Positions 1 through 8,005 of a stretch of DNA of 64,000 nucleotides are shown piece by piece (position 1 is the first letter of the stretch; every line of letters begins with the position of its first letter). The stretch spans positions 26,290 to 90,289 of the forward strand of contig NZ_JAASTT010000013.1 of assembly GCF_014322795.1 (NCBI RefSeq), in the 5' to 3' direction. This stretch comes from Paenilisteria portnoyi. GTDB taxonomy: Bacteria; Bacillota; Bacilli; Lactobacillales; Listeriaceae. The notes beneath the pieces are model-generated. The model saw only the letters and a program-made list of their open reading frames with translations, ran no database searches and was not told the origin of the DNA. A program made the position numbers and the translations under genes.

Positions 1-1
1 A

Positions 2-385
2 TATGATTTATTAGTATATGTTTTACATGAGCAGTTTCAGGATTATTTTGCGCTCGATATTAAAGACCGGATTAATCACCCGTTTCAGTCTGGGTTTGAT
101 ACGGTTTATATGGATATGCAACTAGTTCTCGAGAAACAGAAGAATGATGATACGTTTTTCAAGACAATGGCTTCTTTTTTCTTGACGGAGTTTCAAAAAG
201 ATATTGAGGAGAACATGGATAAGTTAACGCTCACTAGTGATATTCCTGCAGATTTATTGACGTATATTTATGCGGCGAACTTAGGCGCGATCATGTACTG
301 GTCACAACAGATGTCGACGCCCGCGGATTGGGCTCATATGGATACGCTGTTTAAAGCCGTTTTGCCGGTAAAACTTGATTTGTGA
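2..385 (+). CDS. TetR/AcrR-type regulator, C-terminal part (5' end outside window)
   Basis: The reading frame is open from base 2, so only the C-terminal ~127 residues are present. They are helical and carry no HTH; the DNA-binding half lies upstream of the window. The pattern of an amphipathic ligand-binding domain ending in an alanine-rich helix (AANLGAIMYWSQQM) followed by a short tail is typical of TetR-family C-terminal domains. The inducer and targets cannot be read. The gene stops about 90 bases before the next RBS and is on the same strand. Family assignment is by overall pattern, not by a diagnostic motif. Confidence 0.55.
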   Translation, partial: YDLLVYVLHEQFQDYFALDIKDRINHPFQSGFDTVYMDMQLVLEKQKNDDTFFKTMASFFLTEFQKDIEENMDKLTLTSDIPADLLTYIYAANLGAIMYWSQQMSTPADWAHMDTLFKAVLPVKLDL

Positions 386-477
386 TGAATCGTTTTAAAT
401 AAGACAAACTATATTTTGACTCTCCTATCTATCCATTGTACAATTCATGAATAGACACAATGCATAGGAGGTTACAC

Positions 478-1221
478 ATGAAGACAGTTTTCGATGGGTT
501 TCATTATTTTTATGATGACAGGTTGTTAACAAAGCAAGCAAGTATCACGGCTATTGCGCTCCATACGAAGAACAAGGGTAAGCGTAAAATAACGTATGAC
601 GAAGCGAAACTGCTTATTCGCGGCGGGGTCGCTGGTATGATTCAGCCAGATCGGATTCATATTTTCTATCGCGAAATTGATATTAAGCGAATGGTTCGCA
701 GGCGCGATCGGCAACTTTGCGTTTATTGTGGTGGGCGGGGCGACACTGCGGATCATGTTATTCCAGCTTGTGAAGGCGGACTAACGACGTTCACCAACCT
801 CGTCTGCGCCTGTGCGACATGCAATTTCGCTAAAGATTCACTCTCTTTATATCTGTATCAGAAACGCCTCCTCCATATGAACATTTTTCAAAGATGGCAA
901 CACAGACGCAAATTAGTGCGCCAACAATTTATTCCATATTTACCGAAAGATACGCAGCAATATAACGTTTTCTATACGCATACAAAAAAATTAAACAAAA
1001 CCATCACGGATACCGCCATATTGCTCCAGCATTTAGATAAACGGCTCGTGACGCTAGACTCGCGGCTCAAGAAAATGGAGAGCCAGATAAAGCAAACAAG
1101 CAAGACGACGCAAAGTCAGTTCGGACGACTCGATACGTCTATTCAGAAAACGCAAGTCTTGCTAGCGGATTATATAGAAACAAACACCAAGCGTACTCTT
1201 TGGCAGAAAATATTTCATTAA
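478..1221 (+). CDS. HNH endonuclease-fold protein with C-terminal coiled coil
   Basis: The protein has 247 residues. I chose the ATG at 478 because AGGAGG at 466-471 sits seven bases upstream; an earlier in-frame ATG at 460 would place the RBS inside the gene. The middle holds a zinc-binding HNH core: CVYCGG, then DHVIP with the catalytic histidine, an asparagine in FTNLVCAC, and a second CxxC pair in CATCNFAKD. The C-terminal ~80 residues are charged and heptad-like (LDKRLVTLDSRLKKMESQI), so a coiled coil is likely. The family cleaves DNA; the target and role here are unknown. No methylase or phage gene lies next to it. Confidence 0.8.
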   Translation: MKTVFDGFHYFYDDRLLTKQASITAIALHTKNKGKRKITYDEAKLLIRGGVAGMIQPDRIHIFYREIDIKRMVRRRDRQLCVYCGGRGDTADHVIPACEGGLTTFTNLVCACATCNFAKDSLSLYLYQKRLLHMNIFQRWQHRRKLVRQQFIPYLPKDTQQYNVFYTHTKKLNKTITDTAILLQHLDKRLVTLDSRLKKMESQIKQTSKTTQSQFGRLDTSIQKTQVLLADYIETNTKRTLWQKIFH

Positions 1222-1280
1222 AAAAGCTACACATGTTTTTCGCCCTATTTCCAGGATGAGAAAACATGTGTAGCTTTTTT
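1221..1280. terminator. Bidirectional intrinsic terminator
   Basis: An 18-bp inverted repeat (AAAAGCTACACATGTTTT and its complement) encloses a ~20-base loop and has A-runs on the left and T-runs on the right. It lies between two convergent genes and can stop transcription from both sides. Confidence 0.85.
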
Positions 1281-1287
1281 CATATCA

Positions 1288-2205
1288 TCAAGGCAACTCG
1301 TTCCCCGCTGCCAAATAAATTTCGTACCATTCTTGTCGTGTTAGCGTGATATTTGATGCTTCGCTAATCGCTTGCAAACGCTCAGGATTCATCGTTCCTA
1401 CAACCGTTTGAATCTTCGCCGGGTGACGCAAAATCCATGCCGTTGCAATCGCCGTATTTTTCACGCCTTTTTCAGCAGAAATCCGGTCAACCACTTTATT
1501 CAACTCTGGGAATTTCGGATTATCGAGGAAAACGCCTTCGAAAAAGCCGAATTGGAACGGTGACCAAGCTTGAATTGTAATATCTTTCAAGCGACAGTAG
1601 TCTAAAATACTGCCATCACGGTCAATCGAACGATCAATTTTCATGTTAACGTTAAGTCCCGCATCAATCATACCAGTATTGGTAACACTAAGCTGCAACT
1701 GATTCGCGACCAATTTCTGCTCCACATATTTGCTCAAAAGCTCGATTTGCATCGGGTTCTGGTTACTTACGCCAAACTCGCGTACTTTCCCACTCTTTTT
1801 AAGCGCTGTGAAGGCTTCTGCTACTTCTTCTGGTTCCACTAATGTATCCGGACGGTGTAGCAACAAAATGTCAATATAATCAGTTTGTAACCGTTTTAAA
1901 ATACCATCTACCGACTCTAAAATATGTTCTTTGGAAAAGTCGAACATGCCTGGACGAATACCGCATTTTGATTGTAAAATCATTTTTTCGCGTACTGCTG
2001 GGTTCATTCCGACTGCATCCGCAAAAACTTCTTCTGATTTTCCGCCACCATAAATATCCGCGTGGTCGAAGAAATTAATTCCCGCATCCATTGCCGTATT
2101 GACCATTTTTGCCGCGTCGTCCTTCGATAAATCGGCCATACGCATGCAACCTAGCGCGATTTCAGGAACGAGTAAACCACTGTTACCAAGATTAATTTTG
2201 TTCAA
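1288..2205 (-). CDS. Aldo/keto reductase, YdhF/YcsN-like
   Basis: This is a cytosolic NADPH-dependent oxidoreductase of the aldo/keto reductase TIM-barrel family. Counting from the upstream GTG at 2214, the catalytic tetrad reads Asp50 (NFFDHADIY), Tyr55, Lys83 (LQSK) and His120 (LLLHRPD). I prefer the TTG at 2205, giving 305 residues, because the purine-rich RBS (AAAGAGG) overlaps the GTG but sits about seven bases before the TTG. The C-terminal half has the usual WILRHP and cofactor-binding GTMNPERL segments. The substrate is unknown. It is a single-gene unit facing the HNH gene across a shared terminator. Confidence 0.88.
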   Translation of the reverse strand: MNKINLGNSGLLVPEIALGCMRMADLSKDDAAKMVNTAMDAGINFFDHADIYGGGKSEEVFADAVGMNPAVREKMILQSKCGIRPGMFDFSKEHILESVDGILKRLQTDYIDILLLHRPDTLVEPEEVAEAFTALKKSGKVREFGVSNQNPMQIELLSKYVEQKLVANQLQLSVTNTGMIDAGLNVNMKIDRSIDRDGSILDYCRLKDITIQAWSPFQFGFFEGVFLDNPKFPELNKVVDRISAEKGVKNTAIATAWILRHPAKIQTVVGTMNPERLQAISEASNITLTRQEWYEIYLAAGNELP

Positions 2206-2277
2206 TGAGAACACCTCTTTGTATTATTTGATAAACGCTTCCTTTTTCATTTTCACACTCTAGCTCGGCGAAGTCAA

Positions 2278-3273
2278 TTAAGAACCTCCGCTACTCGCTG
2301 CCGCTGCACTCGCCGCCGCTGCCGCACTTGCCGCTGCCGCCCGTTCTATCGCAATCAGAATGTGAACGGAGACCATCAAACTCTCAACCTGGTCCTGCGT
2401 CATGTTCCGCGCTTGATCCTCTGTATACAAACTAAGCGCCATCGCCGTGTAAAATTCGCGATTCCAACGCAGACCGCTCTCATCGCGCATCGCCGCTAAC
2501 AAATCGAAAAATACCGCATCCAATTCCGTACTTTCCCGCACATACGCCAAAATTCCAAGCGTCACATAATGAATCGGACGAATTTTCACATCCGCGCGCT
2601 CCAGTTCCTCCGCCAAACGCACCACTTTTTTCACATGATTCGCGTCACGCTCCATATAAATCAACGTCGAAGTCGCCGCCAAGAACTGCAAGCTATCACT
2701 TCTTTTGAACCCAGCGCGATTAAACTCGGTAAAATAATACTCGTTAATCTCCGTCAACTGCTCCACCGAAAGCGGCGTATCCAATTGTGCCATCAAAACC
2801 GCCGACGTCACATCTTCCGCCCCCGTCAAAAATGGATGCTGCTTCCGCAAAGCCATGTAAATATCGCGCGCCCGATCCGCCACATTACGTGGTTTATCAG
2901 ACCGTAAAAGCAAGTACGCACCAAAATACGTAAAGTTCGTACGCTTAAATCCACTTTCCACGAGCAATTCATAATTATCAATCACACGCGCCACTGTCTT
3001 TTCATCATTTTGCCCACTCACCAACAAAAGCCCAGCAAGTGATGCCCGCGTGTCTCCATCTAACACATTGAAGAATCCCAACCGCTTCTTGAACAGCGTC
3101 GTCACATCCTTAAATGCCTGGCCGTCAAACACCTCTCCCTCACTCGTGAAAAGCTGCGCTACCAAGAATCTAATCCGCTTATCAACACCCATCACGCCCG
3201 AATTTTTCACCTGCTGAAAGTTTGCCAATAAATCACTAACGATTCTATCGCTATCAAAAACCAAATCTGCCAT
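2278..3273 (-). CDS. DUF4003 family protein
   Basis: The protein has 331 residues, is soluble and rich in helices, and matches the DUF4003 family in its order of conserved blocks (FTYFGAYLLLRSD near residue 115, HPFLTGAEDVTSAVLMA near 150, SLQFLAATSTLIY near 200). The family has no assigned function. The last ~25 residues are a low-complexity Ala/Ser tail ending in GGS, unlike the rest of the protein and possibly prone to slippage. The RBS AAGGAG is about 11 bases upstream of the ATG. The neighbouring permease is on the same strand but has its own terminator, so the gene is probably monocistronic. Confidence 0.8.
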   Translation of the reverse strand: MADLVFDSDRIVSDLLANFQQVKNSGVMGVDKRIRFLVAQLFTSEGEVFDGQAFKDVTTLFKKRLGFFNVLDGDTRASLAGLLLVSGQNDEKTVARVIDNYELLVESGFKRTNFTYFGAYLLLRSDKPRNVADRARDIYMALRKQHPFLTGAEDVTSAVLMAQLDTPLSVEQLTEINEYYFTEFNRAGFKRSDSLQFLAATSTLIYMERDANHVKKVVRLAEELERADVKIRPIHYVTLGILAYVRESTELDAVFFDLLAAMRDESGLRWNREFYTAMALSLYTEDQARNMTQDQVESLMVSVHILIAIERAAAASAAAAASAAAASSGGS

Positions 3274-3351
3274 CTACTATCGCGCTCCTTTGATATCTCG
3301 TTATTTCATATACCTATTGTACCAAAGGAAGAAAAAGACTACAAACGCAAA

Positions 3352-3388
3352 AAAATGAATCTAGGCAAAATTCCCAGACTCATTTTTT
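3352..3388 (-). terminator. Terminator after the amino acid permease gene
   Basis: On the minus strand an 11-bp stem with two G-T pairs (ATGAGTCTGGG with CCTAGATTCAT) closes a short AT-rich loop and is followed by seven T residues. It lies a few bases past the permease stop codon. Confidence 0.75.
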
Positions 3389-3391
3389 CAC

Positions 3392-4786
3392 TCACTTATT
3401 CAACGTACTATTCCTGCGTCCATATGCAAAATACAAAATCAGGCCTAGCAAGAACCAAATCCCACACGCAATCCATGTTGCAACGGATAGTCTCGTAATC
3501 AAGAATAAACACATCAAGAATGAGACAATTGGCAGCACTGGGTAAAATGGCGTTTTAAATCCACCGCTCGCAATCGATTTATTACGACGCAAGAAAATGA
3601 TCCCAATCGAAACCATCATGAAAGCAAATAGCGTCCCCATATTCACGAGCTCCGCCAAACGATTCAGTGGCACAACACCCGCGAAAAACATAATAACAAT
3701 CGCATACGTCCATGTACTTTTAATCGGCGTATTTGTTTTCTCATCGATCTTTGCCATACTTTTCGGCAACAAACCATCGCGTCCCATTGCATAAATCAAG
3801 CGCGTTCCGCCATAAAGCATCACGAGAATAACCGTCAGCATCCCGACAACCGCGCCCAATGAAACAAACCCAGCAATCCAGTTCTGGTTAATGACTTGTA
3901 GCGCGAATGCAACTGGATCTGCGACATTCAAGTCTTTGTACGAAACAATTCCCGTCAATACAATCGATACCGCGATGTACAAAACCGTACAAACAAGTAG
4001 CGATCCGATAATCCCAATCGGCATATTTTTCTGCGGATTTTTCACTTCTTCAGCAGCTGAGGAAACCGCGTCAAATCCGAGATAAGCAAAGAACACCAAG
4101 GCTGCACCATTCAGTACGCCACTAAATCCAAATGGCATGAACGGTTGCCAGTTATCCGGCTTCACGTAGAACACGCCGACCACGATGAATATTAAAATAA
4201 CGCTAATTTTCAAAATAACCATGAACGCGTTAATCCGTGTCGATTCACGAACACCGCGCGTCAATAAAAAGGCAATAATCCCAACAACCGCAATCGCAGG
4301 AATGTTGACATACGTTCCAGCAGCAGGATCAAACGCACCCGAAATTGCGTCCGGAATGTTGATATGGAATCCAGCCAGTAGCGTTTTGAAGTAGGACGAC
4401 CAGCCACTAGCCACAGAAGCCACAGCCAAGCCATATTCAAGCAGAAGTGCCCAACCGAGCAGCCAAGCAATGAACTCCCCGAAAATGACATAGCCATACG
4501 TGTAGGCGCTACCAGCAACCGGTACTGCTGACGAAAATTCCGAGTAACATAATGCCGCGAGCGCACAGACTAGCGCTGCAATGACAAATGACAGTACAAT
4601 CGCCGGACCCGAATGAAGCGCCGCAATCGTCCCTGGTAAAATAAATATCCCTGTCCCAACAATCGCTCCAACACCAAGGAAAATTAAATCCATCGCGCCA
4701 AGCGTTTTTTTCAAATGAATACTATTACTTTTGTTATGAATAAGTGATTCTAACGGTTTTTTTCTAAATAATGATTTTAAAAACAT
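3392..4786 (-). CDS. APC-superfamily amino acid permease (YfnA/CAT-like)
   Basis: This is a 464-residue integral membrane transporter with about 12 hydrophobic segments. The first segment carries GVGAIVGTGIFILPG, the unwound-helix substrate-binding motif of the amino acid-polyamine-organocation superfamily. The second block (CYSEFSSAVPVAGSAYTY) and GFDAVSSAAEEVKNPQ in the middle are typical of the cationic amino acid transporter branch. It should import amino acids by proton symport or exchange; the exact substrate is not readable. GGGAG is 10 bases before the ATG. It is a single gene with its own terminator. Confidence 0.88.
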   Translation of the reverse strand: MFLKSLFRKKPLESLIHNKSNSIHLKKTLGAMDLIFLGVGAIVGTGIFILPGTIAALHSGPAIVLSFVIAALVCALAALCYSEFSSAVPVAGSAYTYGYVIFGEFIAWLLGWALLLEYGLAVASVASGWSSYFKTLLAGFHINIPDAISGAFDPAAGTYVNIPAIAVVGIIAFLLTRGVRESTRINAFMVILKISVILIFIVVGVFYVKPDNWQPFMPFGFSGVLNGAALVFFAYLGFDAVSSAAEEVKNPQKNMPIGIIGSLLVCTVLYIAVSIVLTGIVSYKDLNVADPVAFALQVINQNWIAGFVSLGAVVGMLTVILVMLYGGTRLIYAMGRDGLLPKSMAKIDEKTNTPIKSTWTYAIVIMFFAGVVPLNRLAELVNMGTLFAFMMVSIGIIFLRRNKSIASGGFKTPFYPVLPIVSFLMCLFLITRLSVATWIACGIWFLLGLILYFAYGRRNSTLNK

Positions 4787-4893
4787 AATTGTAGCTCCCT
4801 ATTAGTTTGTTATAAAATGTATTTCTTAATCCTATTTACATCATACCTTTAAAGCATACATGCGTCAATGCTTTAAATGATATAAGTATTTTT

Positions 4894-4922
4894 TTGTTCC
4901 CCATACTCAGGTATGCTACAAT
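4894..4922 (+). promoter_or_regulatory. Sigma-A type promoter of the AlkD-like gene
   Basis: A -35 box TTGTTC at 4894-4899, a 17-base spacer and a -10 box TACAAT at 4917-4922 precede the gene that starts at 4981. Confidence 0.65.
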
Positions 4923-4980
4923 ATAAGCAAGTAAATTTTAGCATATAGCTTGTCACAAACATATAAGGAGTTTGATAAAA

Positions 4981-5637
4981 ATGGATGAAAAATCAACACG
5001 CTCTTCCGTAGCAGAAAACATTTTAACTCAGATTGATAATGAAACAAAGCTAGGAGATTTAAAAAAAATCGCGAAAGATATAAAAAAAGACCATGAGTTA
5101 GCCTTGGAACTTTGGTCAACAGAAGCGTTTCGCCCCAGGCTATTAGCAGTTCTAATTATGGACAAAAAATTGCTTACACAGGACTTTTTAAATAAACTTG
5201 ATAAGGATATGCAACGGCACTCTTTTGTTGAGCGAAATAATTTGATGGATTGGCTCATGGCTAATCAACTCATGAAAAGCAAGAAAACAATCACATTGAT
5301 GGAGTCATGGGAAAACAGTTCTTCCGCCCTTCAAAGACGCATTTTCTGGTATTATCAAGCACGACTTAGATGGACTGGACAAACACCACCGGATAACACC
5401 GAAGACTTGTTAGCTGCATTAGAAGCTACTATTATGCAGGAAGAGCCAGAAGTACAGTGGGCTATGAATTTCACCGCGGGCTGGATAGGCGTTTATGATG
5501 AACAGAACCGTGCCCGTTGCATTAAAATAGGCGAGAAAACGGAACTTTACAAAGGCCAAGTCGTGTCAAAAGGATGTACTCCTGACTATCTGCCAGAATT
5601 CATTACGATTGAGGTTAATAAACGACTTAATAAGTAA
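4981..5637 (+). CDS. DNA alkylation repair (AlkD-like) protein
   Basis: The 218-residue protein is all-helical with repeated tryptophan-containing helix pairs (ELWSTEAFRPRLLAVLIMD, LMDWLMANQLM, LQRRIFWYYQARLRW, VQWAMNFTAGWIGVYD), the pattern of HEAT-like AlkD/AlkF DNA glycosylases that remove N3- and N7-alkylpurines. The C-terminal block with RARCIKIGEKTELYKG and a conserved CTPDYLP is found in the DNA alkylation repair family. I chose the ATG at 4981, ten bases after AAGGAG; an upstream TTG at 4972 overlaps the RBS. Glycosylase activity is inferred from the family, not from a catalytic residue I can prove. Confidence 0.72.
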   Translation: MDEKSTRSSVAENILTQIDNETKLGDLKKIAKDIKKDHELALELWSTEAFRPRLLAVLIMDKKLLTQDFLNKLDKDMQRHSFVERNNLMDWLMANQLMKSKKTITLMESWENSSSALQRRIFWYYQARLRWTGQTPPDNTEDLLAALEATIMQEEPEVQWAMNFTAGWIGVYDEQNRARCIKIGEKTELYKGQVVSKGCTPDYLPEFITIEVNKRLNK

Positions 5638-5688
5638 GATTCATTATAACGAGCTATAACCTCTTTACCTATCATGAACGAACATAGC

Positions 5689-5722
5689 CATAAAAAAACC
5701 TTCCGAAACTCGGAAGGTTTTT
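5689..5722. terminator. Bidirectional terminator, end of rpsF-ssb-rpsR operon
   Basis: A stem of ACCTTCCGA with TCGGAAGGT closes a three-base loop and has A-runs on one side and T-runs on the other. It serves the rpsR operon on the minus strand and the convergent AlkD-like gene. Confidence 0.88.
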
Positions 5723-5729
5723 ATCAATC

Positions 5730-5969
5730 TTATTTTTCTTCAGCAACAAATGGTAGTAATGCTACTTGGCGTGAGCGTTTGATAGCAATCGTTAATTTAC
5801 GTTGATATTTAGCGCTCGTTCCAGTTACACGACGAGGAAGAATTTTTCCACGTTCGGAAACGAATTTCTTCAGTAACTCAGTATCTTTATAGTCGATATG
5901 CGTAATTCCGTTCGAAGTAAAGTAACAAACCTTTTTCCGACGGCGTCCGCCTCTGCGTCCTCCAGCCAT
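5730..5969 (-). CDS. rpsR: 30S ribosomal protein S18
   Basis: S18 binds 16S rRNA on the platform of the small subunit as a heterodimer with S6. The 79-residue sequence begins with a basic glycine/arginine-rich tail ([15 protein letters not shown]) and contains the family motif [20 protein letters not shown] and the basic segment [19 protein letters not shown]. Length is normal for Firmicutes. It is the last gene of the operon rpsF-ssb-rpsR, an arrangement conserved in Bacillales, and ends just before a strong terminator. Expression is expected to be feedback-controlled through the long leader upstream of rpsF. Confidence 0.98.
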   Translation of the reverse strand: MAGGRRGGRRRKKVCYFTSNGITHIDYKDTELLKKFVSERGKILPRRVTGTSAKYQRKLTIAIKRSRQVALLPFVAEEK

Positions 5970-6024
5970 TATAGTTTCCTCCTATCAAATTAAAATCCAA
6001 TGATACGTATGCTTTTCCCGTTTA

Positions 6025-6582
6025 TTAGAACGGCAAATCGTCATCTGAAATGTCGATTGGCTTGCCATCACTAGCAAATGGATCAGCGTTACGTGGTGCT
6101 TGGTAACTCTGAGATTGAGGTTGTTGTTGATTCTGTTGTCCGTAGCTATTATCATTCTGTTGGCTTTGGCCGCCAGTACTATTACCGTACGACTGCTGTC
6201 CACCGCCATCATTATTGTTGTTACTGCTGTAGCCGCCACCACTATTTCCGCCGCCGTTTGCACTGCGGGGCTCTAGGAATTGCACACTTTCAGCAAGAAT
6301 TTCTGTTACATAGACACGCTTGCCATCTTGACCTTCATAATTACGCGTTTGAACCTTACCGTCAACACCTGCTAAACTGCCTTTTTTAAGGAAGTTCGCA
6401 ACGTTTTCGGCTGGTTTTCTCCAAACAACACAATTGATGAAATCTGCTTCACGTTCTCCAGCTTGGTTAGTAAAGTTACGGTTTACAGCAAGTGTAAATG
6501 TCGCAACTGCAACGCCAGCAGGAGTATAACGCAATTCAGGATCTTTTGTCAGACGACCAACTAATACAACACGGTTCATCAT
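6025..6582 (-). CDS. ssb: Single-stranded DNA-binding protein
   Basis: This is the replicative SSB, which coats single-stranded DNA and recruits repair and replication proteins through its acidic tail. The start at 6582 ([11 protein letters not shown]) lies about 12 bases after AGGAGG; a TTG further upstream overlaps the RBS. Residues 1-110 form the OB fold ([47 protein letters not shown]). A long Gly/Asn/Gln/Ser linker follows, and the protein ends with the canonical acidic tip DISDDDLPF. Length is 185 residues. Translation is likely coupled within the S6-SSB-S18 operon. Confidence 0.98.
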   Translation of the reverse strand: MMNRVVLVGRLTKDPELRYTPAGVAVATFTLAVNRNFTNQAGEREADFINCVVWRKPAENVANFLKKGSLAGVDGKVQTRNYEGQDGKRVYVTEILAESVQFLEPRSANGGGNSGGGYSSNNNNDGGGQQSYGNSTGGQSQQNDNSYGQQNQQQPQSQSYQAPRNADPFASDGKPIDISDDDLPF

Positions 6583-6641
6583 AAGTAGAACCAACCTCCT
6601 CTCTTTTTTTCATAAAAATCCGAGCCATGACCCGGGAAATA

Positions 6642-6935
6642 TTAAGCTTCTTCTTTAATAACCATGTGACGAATGATATCATCAGAAATTTTTGCTAAAC
6701 GGTCGAATTCATTGATAGAATCCGCAGTAGTAGCAGAAATACGAGTGATTTGGTACAAACCGTCTTTATGGTCTTCGATTTCATAAGCCAAACGACGTTT
6801 ACCCCAATCCTTCGATTCGATGATCTCCGCACCATTGTCAGTTAAAATGCCGTCGAAGCGCTCTACTAAAGCTTTCTTCGCCTCATCTTCAATGTTTGGA
6901 CGGATAATGTACATAATTTCATATGTTCTTGCCAT
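6642..6935 (-). CDS. rpsF: 30S ribosomal protein S6
   Basis: S6 is a small-subunit protein that pairs with S18 on the platform. I chose the ATG at 6935 because AAGGAGGTG lies seven to eight bases upstream; a longer frame reaching 7013 runs into the leader and has no RBS. The 97-residue product shows the family pattern: [23 protein letters not shown], the [20 protein letters not shown] block and a C-terminal [11 protein letters not shown]. It is the first gene of the rpsF-ssb-rpsR operon. Confidence 0.98.
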   Translation of the reverse strand: MARTYEIMYIIRPNIEDEAKKALVERFDGILTDNGAEIIESKDWGKRRLAYEIEDHKDGLYQITRISATTADSINEFDRLAKISDDIIRHMVIKEEA

Positions 6936-7295
6936 CTCTTTACACCTCCTTGTGGTCTTAGCGGCCCTAGAATTGTTGCATAAGCGATATAAATCAGCGC
7001 CAAGCGCTCGCATTGTTGTGGTTCTTCGAAACTCAGTGAGTTAGAACCACAATATGCAGGAGAACGCAGTGATTCTGCTTTCCCTGATTCCACAAAATTA
7101 TTGAAATACAAACGCTTTCGCTTGATTTGTTTAAAGCAGAATTCTACGTCTTACCTAATTAAAAAATTAGGTTTGGCGTTGAGCCTTTTTTAAGCGTTTC
7201 ATCTCTTAGTATTTAACAACTCCTCTAGTCTTTCCAACGCATTTTGCGGCTTTGAAACTAGAAACGGGCAAGGAATAATTTTTAATTACTCACGA
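6936..7295 (-). ncRNA. Long 5' leader of rpsF (candidate S6:S18-binding regulatory RNA)
   Basis: From the promoter at 7302-7330 the transcript would carry about 360 untranslated bases before rpsF. On the minus strand it holds a strong hairpin at about 7021-7053 (GTGGTTCT pairing with AGAACCAC, with a second nested AACTCA/TGAGTT stem), a palindromic stem at 7153-7172 and a small stem-loop displaying GGCCGC just before the RBS. Bacterial rpsF leaders are known to bind the S6:S18 complex through a CCG-containing bulge, and this may be that structure. The exact match to the known motif was not established. Confidence 0.5.
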
Positions 7296-7301
7296 GGTAT
7301 A

Positions 7302-7330
7302 ATTATAGCATAGCTTATTGGGTATCGCAA
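7302..7330 (-). promoter_or_regulatory. Promoter of rpsF-ssb-rpsR
   Basis: On the minus strand a -35 box TTGCGA (7325-7330) and a perfect -10 box TATAAT (7302-7307) are separated by 17 bases. Confidence 0.7.
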
Positions 7331-7456
7331 CCTTGATTGTGTTAGAAATAGGGTCGAATTTTCTGCTTTCTTCTATTAGTAATATTTCTATTTTAGCGCA
7401 AGAAAATGGTAACTCACATTTGACCTCTATTGGAAATTTTATTAGGATGGTATTAT

Positions 7457-7525
7457 ATGCCTCCAATAAAACGGGATTTCGCAGCTTTGGGCGAGATTGT
7501 AGAAGCAAGGTATAAAGATAATTAA
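7457..7525 (+). CDS. Candidate 22-residue small protein
   Basis: A short frame, MPPIKRDFAALGEIVEARY followed by KDN, starts at an ATG about seven bases after a purine-rich GGATGG and ends right before a good terminator. It has no recognisable family. The combination of start signal and terminator is the only support; it could instead be the 3' remnant of a longer gene. Confidence 0.3.
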   Translation: MPPIKRDFAALGEIVEARYKDN

Positions 7526-7531
7526 TGAAAG

Positions 7532-7569
7532 GCAGTATACTCCTAGTTCGGTGGGTGTGCTGTTTTTTT
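7532..7569 (+). terminator. Terminator after the small frame
   Basis: A 10-bp stem with G-T pairs (CAGTATACTC with GGGTGTGCTG) is followed by seven T residues on the plus strand. Confidence 0.7.
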
Positions 7570-7571
7570 AC

Positions 7572-7944
7572 CGTATAATGAATAAAAATACAATAAAACG
7601 TATATAAAAAGCGCCCCGTACACCATAAAATTTACGTGTCTTTTTTATGACTATTTGTTTTTACAGAAAAAAAGTTACCCGCCTTTTAATGACTTATAAC
7701 CCTAAATGCAGGTAAGATATAGGTAGGGACAAAAGAGATTTACGCAAGAGCTCCCAGTCAGAATAAAAAGAAAAGTGGTGATTAAAAAGCGTATAGTATA
7801 AGGCATATGCCAGAGCTATCACGCATAGGGATACTTTATAGCGATAAAGAAATTAATTTATGAAAAATATACAAGCCATGCAAAATTCGCAAAAAATTGG
7901 CAAGACACATTTACCGTAAAAATGTTAACTATTCTAGAGAAAAT
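7572..7944 (+). other. Non-coding stretch upstream of the CotH gene
   Basis: About 370 bases hold no convincing gene. The segment at 7715-7770 contains paired-looking GGGA and TCCC blocks and the segment at 7787-7850 has imperfect repeats around a GCATATGC palindrome, so a structured leader RNA is possible. I could not match either to a known riboswitch class. Confidence 0.3.
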
Positions 7945-8005
7945 AAGGAGGATATAACTGCCAGACATAAAAATTTATGCATAAGTAGTTATGATTTTAA
8001 ACATG
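7945..8005 (+). promoter_or_regulatory. RBS separated from the start codon by a hairpin (CotH gene)
   Basis: A strong AAGGAGG at 7945-7951 lies 40-52 bases before the possible ATG codons (7991, 8003), too far for normal use. The gap is a hairpin: ATAACT at 7953-7958 pairs with AGTTAT at 7987-7992, with an inner CATAAA/TTTATG stem at 7966-7979. Folding brings the RBS about ten bases from the ATG at 8003. Confidence 0.45.

Noticed and set aside
7318..7515. Plus-strand open frame of 65 codons upstream of the CotH gene
   Set aside because: It overlaps the rpsF promoter on the other strand, has no RBS and no coding-like composition; only the shorter frame at 7457 in another frame has a start signal.
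7690..7790. Possible c-di-GMP or other riboswitch upstream of the CotH gene
   Set aside because: Some paired GGGA/TCCC blocks exist, but the order of conserved bases does not fit the c-di-GMP-I consensus or another class I could recall.
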